A DNA stretch of 64,000 nucleotides from Datnioides undecimradiatus (taxonomy: Eukaryota > Chordata > Actinopteri > Lobotiformes > Datnioididae). The notes beneath the pieces were generated by a model, which was not told where the DNA came from, did not search any database, and saw nothing but the letters and a program-made list of their open reading frames with translations. Of this stretch, positions 22,321-33,569 are shown in pieces (within the stretch, counting starts at the first letter, position 1; the number at the start of each line of letters is the position of its first letter). Location of the stretch: positions 124,001 to 188,000 of the forward strand of contig WARS01000034.1 of NCBI GenBank assembly GCA_008933995.1. Reading direction: 5' to 3'. The translations under genes were made by a program, and so were the position numbers.

Positions 22321-23578
22321 CATGTGGAAGGAGGTGCACTTGAAGCCATTGTCTCCTGTTGCTGCAGACAGCTCAGCTGCAGCAGCCTCCTCAGGCCTAT
22401 TGTCTGTGACAGCAGCTCTCCCCCCGCCCAGGATCACACTGTGAATATTTCCGCTGTCTGCGTGCGGACAGTTCATTTGCAGCCGCAGCCCGGGGTGGTA
22501 CTTGAACGAGCATTTAGCCAGAGAACGGGAGGGAAAATTGAATTCAATGTATTTCCTGATGCTTTGAATAATTAATCAAATTAAATTTGGCTCTTATGGA
22601 TGTCTGGAAGCCATTGCAGCCAATGATCCCTCATTAAAAAACACATTGGCGAGGATATTTCATAATGGATCTGTACTTCTGTGTGCAACTGTGTAATCAT
22701 GCTTCATTAAATGAGCCGCCGATGCCCCCAGACCCACATTTTGGGCTCATAATGCACAGGTACAATGTAAATACACACAGTTTGCTTTCAAACAATTAAA
22801 ATTTTGAAGATGTTATTGCAGCGGATAATAAATTGCAGCAGAGCAATCTTTCAAATCATTTCTTATTGTGTCTCTTTGAAATGTCTTCCATTTAATGAAT
22901 CGAACAGTAAACAAAGGGTGACGATGACCCCCAGGGCGACGATGCAAATCCAGTTTATGGCTTTTAATTAAGACTGATCAGTTAATCGTGTATAATCCGA
23001 TGTTGTGATTTTAGCTTCCTCAATTATTAATCACAGAACACGAGCAAATCGGATATCCTGACACTTTTAATTTCCTCTACAACATCCGCCGCGGCTTCCA
23101 AAATACCAACTGTGAAGACGCAGACGAAGGACACAGAAAACAAGTCACTCCAAATAGGAAAGTCATCTAATTAATAATCCCCATTAAAATACCTAGTATT
23201 TATGCTGCAGATAAAGGTTTTACGCTTGCACGCATGCATCGTTGTTATTATTTTTAATGTCGCTCCATCTCTTGGTCCTGAATGAAATATGAAACAGCTT
23301 AGATTTTTGTTAATTTTCCTCTTGAACCACCATCAGAACCCACCATCAAGTTTCCATTTGTCCGACATTAACAAATGCAAAAGTAATTTCAGGGCATTAT
23401 TTCAGCGTGAAGTGCTCTTTTTTTCTTTTTTTTTTAAAGTTTCCTTCCATGAAAATAACGTCTGCTGTGGCTTAAAATGTCTCTTAAAGCCTGCAGAATG
23501 TGGGAGTAGACACGATCTGGATGATCTAATCTCATTACGCACGCAGCAAATACTGCTGTGATACTGCCCCAGCTCAAC

Positions 23579-23608
23579 ACACACACTCACACACACACAC
23601 ACACACAC
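23579..23608. repeat. CA array downstream of exon 14
   Basis: TG in the transcript, about 11 bases past the exon 14 donor; slightly interrupted by CTC. Confidence 0.92.
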
Positions 23609-23620
23609 TCAAGCTCGTAC

Positions 23621-23722
23621 CTGTTCATTAGTGAAGTGCTGCCATTTCAGTAAAATCTCCTGAAGCAGAATCCAGCGTTCTTCTGTCCATCTACAAATGG
23701 CTGCCCAGCGGTCACCGAGTAC
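23621..23722 (-). CDS. dmd: dmd exon 14 (spectrin repeat 2)
   Basis: Thirty-four codons (102 bp, phase 0/0), equal to human exon 14. The translation [17 protein letters not shown] then [11 protein letters not shown] matches human VLGDRWANICRWTEDRW and VLLQDILLKWQ, the closing helix of repeat 2. Both splice sites sit against dinucleotide repeats: the acceptor follows a TG array ending gcgcgcag|GTA, and the donor CAG|gtacga precedes a TG array by about 11 bases. Confidence 0.97.
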
Positions 23723-23723
23723 C

Positions 23724-23729
<6 letters not shown>

Positions 23730-23756
<27 letters not shown>

Positions 23757-23757
23757 G
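23730..23757. repeat. CA array upstream of exon 14
   Basis: In the transcript a TG array followed by gcgcgcag, serving as the exon 14 acceptor tract. Confidence 0.93.
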
Positions 23758-24107
23758 CATCACATCTATTAATGCCTACATTAGCACAAAAAATCCTTTT
23801 GAATTATATCACCAGAGGGACTGAAACATTTTCATCATGTTGCCTCAAAGGCTGATGGATTCACATTTTCACTTGCCAGTTTAATTTTTTTAGCTGCCAA
23901 AAATGCAGTTTGATTTGCGTTCCCCTCTCTCCCAGAGGGACGGAGCTTATCATGATTGTGGGAGGGCATGAAATTCGGAGACAGGGGGAACAAAATATGT
24001 CTATATTGTATCCAAGTGAGTGGAGTCCATTGACTGGCCGAATAAACAAATGATGATCAGTTTTTGTGAATTGAGCTTTTTTCTCTGTTTTAATTTATTA
24101 CTCAGGT

Positions 24108-24133
24108 GCGATATATGGCCAAAAGTATAGGGA
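24108..24133. repeat. isolated Tc1-type inverted end
   Basis: TATGGCCAAAAGTATAGGGAC closely resembles the end of the remnant at 38.2 kb. No matching opposite end was found in the following kilobases, so it is a solo end or badly truncated copy. Confidence 0.5.
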
Positions 24134-27100
24134 CACAGAGGATAACTTGTAATATTCGTGAAATAGTAGCTTAAACATAATAAAAGGTGCCCGATTTCCA
24201 TCTGAACCTCTCTTTCTCTGCTCTGACAGACAGTAAGCCGATAGGGCCGATCGATTCCAATTTTGGTCCATGTTTTATGTGAATATGACTCATCAGCTAC
24301 TTCAATATAGTAATTTCAATAGAGGCCACAAATAAAGTTTTTTTTTGAAAGCGCACCACTTCACACTACTTTCTGCAAACTGCATGCACGGCCATTCAAA
24401 ACCACGTGAGCTGCAGTGGTTTTCAGTGAAATGCGATAAATGGGCCGCACTCATACGAGCGTTTCTGCGAGGGTTTGAACCACCAACACTGGGACACACG
24501 GGCCTCCTAAGATAAATATTTGAGTTTCTATAAAGTCAGTGCATCTAACATTCGTGATTAGTATTCAGTGATCACATTTCACATATTGAGTTGAGGCTAA
24601 AATGTTAATTAATACATAGTTTCCATGGCTCTCTCCTGTCCTTTGGCCTCAGACGCTGTGAGCTGTTAAAGTTTATTTTTCCCGACTCCATTGTATCGGC
24701 GTATTGGCAGCCGGCTGTTAGCCGAGTAAAACGGGCGAGACACTCTTCCGTTCCATTTAACCGGCAAAGACAAAACCCACAGTGTGTCCACTGAACAAAG
24801 TCATCAGAGTGACAGAGGGATGGGGAGGGGAGAGGGCGGGGAGGAGCGGAGAGGAAATGAAAAGACAATGAGATGCAAAAAAAAAAAAAAAGTGAGAGAC
24901 AAGCGAGCTGCTAAAGACAGACGTGGAGAGGGAGGCTCAGCAGGTTAATCTTAAGATGAATGGCCTGTAATTAATCAAGTGACAGTTCAGCAGCAGGGAG
25001 AAACCAGGGAAGGCACCTTCTATTTGCATTTTTACATTCCAGCACACAATGTTCCCTCTCATCTATTTATCTCTCTTATCTTGTATTTGGTAATAAACTG
25101 CGCTGCAGGAAACAAACGCCAGCACCTCCAGAAAGTCAAACACAGAGCTACATTAACAACGCTAAGTGCGAGCGTGCTTCGTACGCAGCACAACCAATGC
25201 GCAGTCTGCATTGTAATTGCTCAATATGACGTGGTGAATTGAAGATAATCAGCAGCATGAGTATATTTCTTTTGGAAGGAGTTTTGGAAGGAGTCTGACT
25301 AAAGTTTGGGAGGAGAGATTCTCATTTTGGGCTAATCTGCTTTCAGTACAGAGCAGCTTACTTTTATCCATAGCTCCTCAAACCTTTTCTCCCCAAGGAA
25401 GAGTTTCAGTCGCATCCAATTATCCAAATTTCTTCATTTTCTGTCCGTCTGCGTCACCAGCTCGGCCCAAATCTACCTCGGCCCTCTCGCTCGCACCTTC
25501 TCCAAAGATAACAGATTGAACTTCCAGAGATGAAATCGCCGTGACTTCCTCTTTTCTCCTCACATCAGCTTTCCATTTTCCACCAAATCAGCTCGGCGCA
25601 GGCCTTCGTCTGCGACCCAGGCTGCGGTCTGACACCGCCGCTGAAATATCTTTGATATGGCGTTCTCCTTACATGTGCACAGATCAGCATCATCACGGAC
25701 CCCAAAGCCTGACACAGCTTTAACACAGATGTGAGGAAGCTTTGACGTGTGCTTCGTCCGTCAGATCGGTTGTATGATCTGAAGCTTGTCCAAATCAAAG
25801 GGATGAACAATTTGTCAATATCGAGGCCTACATCCATGTAAACATGTTTACACATCAGATCAGGAGAGGGTGTCATCCACCTTGTTACACCCAAACAACA
25901 CCCAAAACGACCACAGCCTGGCGGTGCAGCTGTGCATCGATGACTCCATGGAGCTGTCCGTGGTGCTGAAGTGGCAAACAGATGTGAAATCTCAGCTTCT
26001 CCTCTCAGTCCTGCCTCAAGATCAATAATATTCTGTATGACTTTAACCTATAAATGTTCAGCTCTCTCCTACTTTTGGCCTGTATACAAAGTCACCTACA
26101 CGATCAAAGTTACAGGTACAGAGGATCATAGAGACACACTGCTGCCTGTAGTCTTCCTAAGATGTTACAGGAACATTTCTGTGATGATACAAATGAACAC
26201 ACTTCAGAATGAAGAAACCGGGGCTCTTTTCATGGCGTCACCTCGTTTTGCTCTTTTTTCTGCAGTGGCTTAATGGCAGACTGCAGAATTAGTGCCACCA
26301 ACCGTATCACGATTTCAACACTCACATTAGTGGAGCTGAGGGAAACACACATTAATTGTTTTTTTTTATAGACTTTCTGAAAAAAAAAAAAAAAAAGTTA
26401 AATATTTTTGCTCCATTTCACTGGAAACATGACTGGTAATGAGGGCAAATAACGATCTTCAGGAGTAAAACAGTCTTCAGATTAAACGAGACAATTGCAG
26501 TCAGTTTTCTTGGACAATGAGCCATTAAAATCCCGACGTGGACATCTGAATATATTTTAAGCAGCAAAAACAAAATAATTAAGATTGCGAAGCTCTTGCT
26601 GCTCTGTTCGTTCATCTAACATGCTCAGTTAGCTTAGCTAATCAGCTTCAGAGCGGATACCTTCCAACGGCTGAATCAAAGACAGTAACAGTGCGACGGT
26701 GCTTCAACATGAGGGGAGGCATGTGCAATTAAGGCAAGTGTATTAGACAGCAGTGGAAATCAGCTGCTGCAGTTTTAATAGATTTCAGCTTTATTCTTTG
26801 CAGTGTATGGGAGTTAACAAGGGGAACTAAGGCCCATACATCAGAGGTTAAGACAAGCGTGGAGAATTAACCGCACAAACAGGCGGCACAAGGCTGGCTC
26901 CTGGCTGGAGTCTGCGTGATGATAACTTATAGAGTAAACAAAATCAGCAGAAAGCTGCAACACAGAAGCACATCTCGCTGGCAAGGTCTAATTACTGCAC
27001 AACACCAAAGACAAAACTATCTCCCGTTCAATCTATTTTCCCCGAGAAACAACAAGCGGGAGTGTGCCGAGCCCACTCCCACTGAGAGGGGACGTGTGAG

Positions 27101-27238
27101 CGAGTGAGAGGATGAGGAAGCAGTGAGAGAAACTCCAGAAAGATCCGAACAAAGAGAGGAAGATCAGCCCATTAGGGTATTTGTCTTTCCCTAACGTCTG
27201 TGTGATCAGCAAAGTGTTTAACACAGATTTGTTTTGTA

Positions 27239-27239
<1 letters not shown>

Positions 27240-27271
<32 letters not shown>
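27240..27271. repeat. (TG)16 beside exon 13 donor
   Basis: CA in the transcript, starting seven bases past exon 13. Confidence 0.95.
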
Positions 27272-27274
<3 letters not shown>

Positions 27275-27279
27275 CTTAC

Positions 27280-27399
27280 TTGTAGTTTGCTCTCCAAGGC
27301 GGCAGTGGCGCTGTCTCCGCTGTTCTCATCCACCACCACCACCATGTGGGTCAGAGAGTTTACCCTCACCTGCTCCAGCTCCAGGTCCTCCTGCAGCAG
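27280..27399 (-). CDS. dmd: dmd exon 13 (spectrin repeat 2)
   Basis: Forty codons (120 bp, phase 0/0), the same as human exon 13. It reads [20 protein letters not shown], one of the most conserved stretches of the rod (human has ESSGD at the end). The acceptor is gctgtgtacag|CTG and the donor CAA|gtaaga. The donor is followed within seven bases by a CA array in the sense strand. The residues correspond to human 495-534. Confidence 0.97.
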
Positions 27400-28763
27400 C
27401 TGTACACAGCACACAGATACGCGTTCATATTAATATCTAAATCCAGTGCACAGCAGCCTGTTTATCAGAAGCAGTTGTCAAGCTTCACACCAAATGCATG
27501 CATTACTTCAGAGACAGACTTGTCCTCAATGTCCTCTATGTCACATTTTAAGGGATATGAGCTACACCTCCTGTCACTTCTTCTCAGGTGCAGGATCTTC
27601 ACCTTCCAGCAAAAAAACACCTCAGCTCTTCTGACTCTGACTTCTGCCATTCGCACACAATTTACTCTGCTGCTAACTCGACTAGTTGACACTTTTGCAC
27701 AAGCCTTAGGTTTTACACTCAACTAAAACGTCTGGCAAGCAAAGCGTAGAATCAATATATATCATATTTCAAAATGGCAGCTCAGAGAAAAGATGGAGAG
27801 GTAGGAATGACAGCTGACAGCTTCCACTCTTTAAATATTCATTGTCATGACTGTTTACAACCAGAAACACATGCAAAACTGAATTAAAGCTCACTCTTAG
27901 GAACAGTGAGTTAAAAAATAGAATTACTAGTGGAGAAAAACTTTTAGCTGGATAGCCACTAAAGCAACCAACTGCCACCTGTAATTGGATGTTCTTCAGT
28001 GAGAAACTCTCCAGTGTCCACTCGCTTCCACTTTTCAATCTATATGCCGTGTACGGACGGAAACAAGAGACTCCAACTACCAGAGTGCAAATGTACAAGA
28101 CTGACAGAGTAAAATCGGGTCATATTGCTTCTACTGCCGGAGACAGGAAGCAGCTGGCCGGAAAGTTTCCACTTTCCTGATTTCACTTGTTACAATCTTG
28201 GTAAAAGTGAGATTATAGTGTGCAGCAGGGGAAGAAACACAACCCGGGTCCTCTGTTAGACCCCCTGATTTCTAAGTGACTAACAACATGTTGTGTTTGA
28301 TGTGTCTATCACTAACTATTGGGCTAAAATCAAGCATCACTTTGATCTGATGTGATTTAGCCAATCGTAGCCCGTTATCTGTTTTCATCATCAGCGCTCC
28401 CAAATTCAGCCCTTGCATAGTTTAAATGTTTACCAGTGAATTGAATTTGTGCAGCTTGTAAGTGGTGAGGTGGGCTAATTGTGTTGGATCCAGTCTGACA
28501 GGGCCCCCTGCCGCGATGAGAAAGTGAAACCTTTTGATGAGAGTTTGTAAACACTCTGCTAATTTGATGCTTTTTAGGTGTCGGAGATCCTTAAATCTGC
28601 CAAATGAGCAGATGGAGTTAAAACAGGTGCCGAGCAGAGCCGCACACTAATCAATGCACTGTAACAAATTACATCTCTGTTGAGATTGATAACTCATTTA
28701 TGAAGACAGCAGTCAACAACACAGCTTGACCACAAGGTCCATTTAGTAGCTGCTCTATAGTTC

Positions 28764-28794
<31 letters not shown>

Positions 28795-29784
28795 TTAGTT
28801 TTAAGCATTGAAGTAAAGCACTGACATTACTTAGCTTTAAATCATAAAAACTATGATATTAGCACGCAAACTTATTCAAAAGAGATGCGTTCCCAGTAGA
28901 TAAATGTCTTTTCTTTGCAATAAAGTATACAATATAATAAAAAGAGCATCCAGTCAAAGCCACAGTATGAAGAATCACATGGGCGGATTGCTGTTATATG
29001 GTTTTTGTAGAAAGATGCCAGTGTGGCACTTTTGCAGCTGGAAGCTTTGACAAAGAGCTGGTGAAGCTGCATAATAGCAGTGACAGGACCAGCAGGGTGG
29101 GCGGCCGGTAGCTGCTGCAGGATGAGCTTTTATTTATCTGCGCCCACCGTCTCATAATCTATTCAAGAAATAAACAGGAAGTAGTAGTATCAGCTTTCCT
29201 GCCACCGGTTTAATTATGCACTCTCACCTTTAACAAATTGCTTTGCACATTCCTCACAAGGCTACTGTGACTCACACACAGCCGCGGTGCGATTCATACA
29301 CACCTGTGTGTAAATACCAGTGCTGTCACAGGGATAAATGAACCAAAATAAGGCAGAACATCAGAGTTATTGAGGAAACCTGAACTAAATGTTTCTGTCT
29401 TTTAAATATAGTAAATACAGACTGTACGTTCTTGGATTGAACAATTATAAACTGGAGTCAGACTTTACAGATTACAGTTTGTTACAGTTTAACTTCATTT
29501 AAAGGTGATTTGCATGCTATTAATGGAAGGGTAGAAACAATGTGGGGAACAAATGTGGGGGCTGATTAGAAACAATAAAAAAGTAGGAAGCATAGTTTTA
29601 TATATAAAAGAGAGTTTTGCCTATGTTATAATGAAACGCTGTATATTTTGTGCAAAACTAGAAAGCTTGACACACTAACTGCGACAGTGAGCGGTGGTGC
29701 TGAGCTTGTGTCAGTGAGCAGGATCATTTTATGCTATAGCAACATGCACCGGATGCCACAGGGCTCAGGCCAGCAGCTGCCCAC
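27400..29784 (-). other. intron between exons 13 and 12
   Basis: 2.4 kb. It contains an AT dinucleotide array at 28760-28795. Nothing else recognised. Confidence 0.85.
28760..28795. repeat. (TA)n microsatellite
   Basis: AT dinucleotide array inside the exon 13-12 intron. Confidence 0.93.
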
Positions 29785-29935
29785 CTTGTGCTCTTCCACT
29801 TGGTGCTTGACATCCTCCAGGTCAGGACCCAGCGGCTGAGCCCCCATCCTCTTAATCCGCGCCTCCGTCACATCCAACCAGTCTGTGAGCTGCTGCAGCT
29901 GCTGGTGCTGCAGGTCCATGAGGACCTCGTGCAGT
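29785..29935 (-). CDS. dmd: dmd exon 12 (spectrin repeat 2)
   Basis: 151 bp, identical in length and phase to human exon 12 (residues 444-494). The translation carries LHEVLMDLQHQQLQQL and PLGPDLEDVKHQVEEHK, against human LHRVLMDLQNQKLKEL and PLGPDLEDLKRQVQQHK. The acceptor is ctcctctcccag|ACT and the donor AAG|gtgggc. It encodes the end of repeat 1 and the beginning of repeat 2. The first helix is unusually glutamine-rich compared with human. Confidence 0.97.
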
Positions 29936-31599
29936 CTGGGAGAGGAGAGACGATTGAAAGAGCTGTCGATGTCATGGTGATGCCTCAAGAGGCTCGGCCA
30001 TTATCAAAAACAGAGTTCGGACGGGCAGAAGGTCTGGTTCAAAACACTGACACCACATGAACTGACTACTACTGATTTAATTGGTTGAAAAGGCAAAAGC
30101 CACATGTGCTGCTCTTACTCCCATATATTCACCCCTGTGCTTATAAAGGACCCTTGCTATCTTGTCTAATTGGTATTTGGTAGTCAAGGCCATGTCTGCA
30201 CAGCTCTGAGCTTGAATCAACAAGATTATCAAAGGCGATAGCTGAACAGTTAATTAAATTTGGCGCGGTGTCAGTTATCACTGGATTCACCATAATTAGA
30301 AAGGCCGCTGTTCTTTGTATCCAAGAATGCTGGCTACAGAGGGGACCTTCATTCTTTGTGTAAAAAGAGATGAAACTTATTCAGAGGTCTAAATTAAGAT
30401 AGAAGAAAAGCATGTGAAATCGTATTTTCCTGCGCCATTCTGTGAAGTTGGATATGATTTAAATCATTTGTGTTTTGAGTTCTTTGATCTTTTCCAATGT
30501 GTCCTAGTTTAAATCCCCAACTTTTTCTTTATTAATCACATATTTGATACAGTAAACATCTTCTTCGGAAGAAATTGGGCTTCACCTGACTTCCAATTTG
30601 CTCCTGGGCTTCTTGTCCCACTGCATCTTATACTCTAAGCTTTTTGCCAGTTTTGGTGCAGCCATTACACGTCAGCGTAACTGCCCAGACATTACACTTT
30701 GGACTTTGACCCAGTTTGGTAACAACTTCTTCTCAGCCTCTCTCAATCTGCAACCTTTTCTTTGTCCCATTCACTCTTGTTGGCATCATAAAGCTTTGAA
30801 TCTTTTGAAAATGTTTTATTAATTAATATCTGCTTTGCTTGGTTTCCCAACTGACAGTTCATTTTGGTCGAACCAGGACTCATTTTTACTTATAGGTCAG
30901 TTCCTGGAGAGACCTCCACAAAACTCTGTGGACTCACACTGAGTGGGTAAAAAGTTGCTTCTTTGTGATTTCATCACTTCAATTTGCTCAAGTGTCAACT
31001 ATTAGATAATAATATAATGTTCCTTTTACAGATGACATATGGGACTTGGGCCTCGGCATAAGAACATACTATGCCCTTAAGATGTGCTCAGACAGAATCT
31101 GGACTGGAGTGTGCTTCAACTTCACATCACCACATAAATGTACAGAGACGAGACGATAAGGGAGTTAGAGCGAGGGAACATGGAGAAATGCTGGGAAATG
31201 AGCTCTGGCAAGTTCTTAGGGTCAGTCAGAAGCTGAGCTGCAACATAAACACAGAGAGACGCAGCTCTTCATTAGCTGAAGTCTTCACATCACTCTTAAA
31301 GACCTTGTGTCCCATCGAGCCTGAGGACCAGTGGATGCAGGTCTACCGGCTTGACCCTCTGCCTGAGATGCAACACTTGTATGGGGATAATGGTGCACAC
31401 TTCCACCCTGTCTCGCCTGGAAGGCATTTATACAGCTGCAGTTGCTTGAGAACAGGCTGAAAGTGAGCTTAACGCTGCATGGCAACATGCTTACAGTGAC
31501 GATGCTAACAAGCTGATGTTTAGCAGGTGGAAGTTTGACATATTTATCATTGTAATTCTAGTTGATTTTCAGTCTGAAGCAAAGAAAGCATGGCTCTAC
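29936..31599 (-). other. intron between exons 12 and 11
   Basis: 1.7 kb. A fragment of a dispersed teleost repeat lies at 31465-31560, next to the exon 11 donor. The rest is unremarkable. Confidence 0.85.
31465..31560 (+). repeat. common teleost interspersed repeat fragment
   Basis: Reads AACGCTGCATGGCAACATGC, TTACAGTGACGATGCTAACA and GCTGATGTTTAGCAGGTGG, matching the leading part of what I believe is the same fish repeat family as the fragment at 51.9-52.1 kb. It ends about 40 bases from the exon 11 donor. Confidence 0.6.
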
Positions 31600-31781
31600 C
31601 TGCTCTGCCTCTCCATGCTAGCCACTCTCAGGTGCTCCCATCGGGAGTTTAAGAGGTTCATCTGCTCCCTGACTTCTGAGTCCTCCTCCTCGCTCAGGTT
31701 CCCCTCCCCCAGCAGGGCAGCACCGGCCCGGAGGACGCGCCCCACGCTGCCCTGATGGGTGGTCAGCTCCACCATGTATCC
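31600..31781 (-). CDS. dmd: dmd exon 11 (spectrin repeat 1)
   Basis: 182 bp, the same as human exon 11, phase 0 in and 2 out, matching residues 384-443. It contains [13 protein letters not shown] and [20 protein letters not shown], nearly the human [20 protein letters not shown]. The acceptor is cctctcatcag|GGA and the donor AGCAG|gtagag. A fragment of a dispersed fish repeat begins about 40 bases into the downstream intron. The acidic loop (LSEEEDSEV) is retained. Confidence 0.97.
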
Positions 31782-32994
31782 CTGATGAGAGGCAGAATGG
31801 CACATTTCACATATTCACACTCTTTTTGCCTAATCTAAAAGAAGAGGAGCACCTTGCATCTCTCTGAATAACCCCTCTGCATTCACTTTAGGTGCACTCA
31901 AAATACACTCCCACCTCTTACCTCAGCGCTTAATCTATTTTCTCCGAGCACTTAACTCTTATATGATCCTCCTAGGGTCTAACGCAGCAAAATGGTCAGG
32001 GTTAATTTAATTTTCAGAGCGTGCGAGTCGATAGTAAGCCGGTCGTCCTGTAAGTCCACATCCGTCAGACTTGATTCAGCTCTTCCAGTTAGCTTTGAAA
32101 CAGCTGCTCAGCGGTGCATCAGCTCTGTGATTGGACGATCAACTCACAAATCCACACGTCAATTCAAAATAAGTTAGAAACACCTGGAGTTTTCACAATT
32201 AGGGACCCGAGGGAGCCGCACGTTACTGTTTTAAGGACTCAGGGATTTCCTAAATATCGACAACATATTTATATTTCTCCTCCCAAATGATTCATTTTCA
32301 GTGTGCTGCCTTTTTCAGCTGTTTGTCCTGCTTCCACCGACAAACAGCAGAGATTGTTTTTTGGGTGATGGGCCACTTTACACTCATTACCACAGTCTTT
32401 TCAAGCCCGTCAGTGTGGTGGAGGGAGGCTTTTCTCTAAACTACACTGTTTCCCCAGTTATTGGACGTGGTATGTTGTTATGGATTGATGGTTGCTATTA
32501 CTTTAACTGCTTTGTTGCTGTTGTTGTTGTTGTTGGGTTTTTGGTGCTGAGTTTTGTCTGAAAAAAAAAAAAAATCTGTGCATTTTAGTTTTTTTCTTTG
32601 TTTGTTTGTTTGTTTACAGCTGCCAGCAGAGGCACGTTATCATTGCTGCTCCATTAGCACGGCGAGAAGCTATGATCTTTAAATATTTAACATCTCATTA
32701 TACAACATTTAACACCTCATGTGTTTCCACCGCCCAGCACGTCGGCAGAGTATCAAACAGATGCTCAGCTGAGAAAAGAAATACATACATACCATTAGTA
32801 TACCAAAACTAATTACAGCCCCTTAATGTTACTTACACTGGCTCCAATCTCACGCGCTTGGAGCTGCTTCGTTAACACTGAACGCTGATTTCAAAGAGCA
32901 AATTTCGGCGCAGCTACAGAAGGAAGAGTTTCCTGGGTATAACTGATAATTCCCGCCTTGTCATACAGCAGGGCGTCAGCGCTCAGGCTCTCAC
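31782..32994 (-). other. intron between exons 11 and 10b
   Basis: 1.2 kb. Short TTG and GTTT repeats near 32515-32615; otherwise unique-looking. Confidence 0.85.
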
Positions 32995-33093
32995 CTCATG
33001 CGTGTGGAACTGCTCCTTCACCTCCTCCACGTTGTTGGAGATGGGGGGCTGACCCTGGAGCCCGTCTTCAGCCGACAGCAGCCACGTCAACAC
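32995..33093 (-). CDS. dmd: dmd exon 10b (3' part of human exon 10; spectrin repeat 1)
   Basis: Thirty-three codons (99 bp, phase 0/0) reading [10 protein letters not shown] and [12 protein letters not shown], the first helix of spectrin repeat 1 (human VLSWLLSAED and VEVVKDQFHTHE). The acceptor is ttaattctgaag|GTG, with a short pyrimidine tract, and the donor is GAG|gtgaga. In human the E-V junction at the start of this exon is internal to exon 10. Confidence 0.95.
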
Positions 33094-33473
33094 CTTCAGA
33101 ATTAAAGTTACCGAGACACAATTAAAAGGCTAAATCGGATGTTTTCCCAATTGTCAACAACTGAACACGGAGACAGAGACATAAAGAAGGTGTGTTTGTT
33201 GGAACTATTTTCAGCAGCGGATTAATCCGCAGTTGATGCTCTAGTGAGTATTTGCAGCCGCGGGACAGTTTATGTGAAATTAAATCAAAATTAACCATCA
33301 CGTGTGTGTTTATGTGTGTGTTTTTAATAATGTGTTGACAGTGGAGCTCTAATAAAACATATCAGGCTTTGGATGAACACTGACAACAGAAGGGTTTTTG
33401 CATTTAAAAACAAACAAACTGACATATAAAACATTTATCCACCCATCATCATCATTTAGCCGTAGCACCATAC
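33094..33473 (-). other. extra intron inside human exon 10
   Basis: 380 bp, phase 0, gtatgg...ctgaag. AT-rich with no mobile-element signature. Human has no intron here. Confidence 0.9.
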
Positions 33474-33569
33474 CTCCTCTAGCGCAGCCTGGTAGCTCTC
33501 CAGGCTGGTGGAACCTGGAGGCAGGGGACTGAGGCCTCGCTGTAGCTCCTCCTGGCCGGGACTGAGGAA
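33474..33569 (-). CDS. dmd: dmd exon 10a (5' part of human exon 10; hinge 1 to repeat 1)
   Basis: Thirty-two codons (96 bp, phase 0/0) against 30 in the matching part of human exon 10. It ends SLESYQAALEE, matching human NLDRYQTALEE at the entry to spectrin repeat 1. The first 20 codons are a divergent proline- and glycine-rich hinge (PLPPGSTS). The acceptor consistent with the frame is ccctctgtag|TTC; a second AG eight bases on would shift the frame. The donor is GAG|gtatgg. The rest of human exon 10 follows 380 bp downstream as exon 10b. Confidence 0.9.

Larger units (their letters stand above)
22001..23620 (-). other. intron between exons 15 and 14
   Basis: 1.6 kb. The 300 bases next to exon 15 are purine-rich on plus (pyrimidine in the transcript). 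The middle is AT-rich and unique-looking. A CA array (23579-23608) lies beside exon 14. Confidence 0.85.
23723..27279 (-). other. intron between exons 14 and 13
   Basis: 3.6 kb. It contains a CA array at its start, an isolated Tc1-type end at 24108-24133, poly-A runs near 24878 and 26382, and a TG array against exon 13. No gene seen. Confidence 0.85.

Noticed and set aside
21979..22476. Minus-strand open frame of 165 codons beside exon 15
   Set aside because: It is the translated polypyrimidine block; Ser/Leu/Pro-rich noise upstream of the true acceptor.
31071..31460. Plus-strand open frame of 129 codons
   Set aside because: No match to any family I know, and it lies antisense in an intron.
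33553..33562. Alternative exon 10a acceptor (ttcctcag)
   Set aside because: It would remove eight bases and break the phase-0 frame from exon 9.
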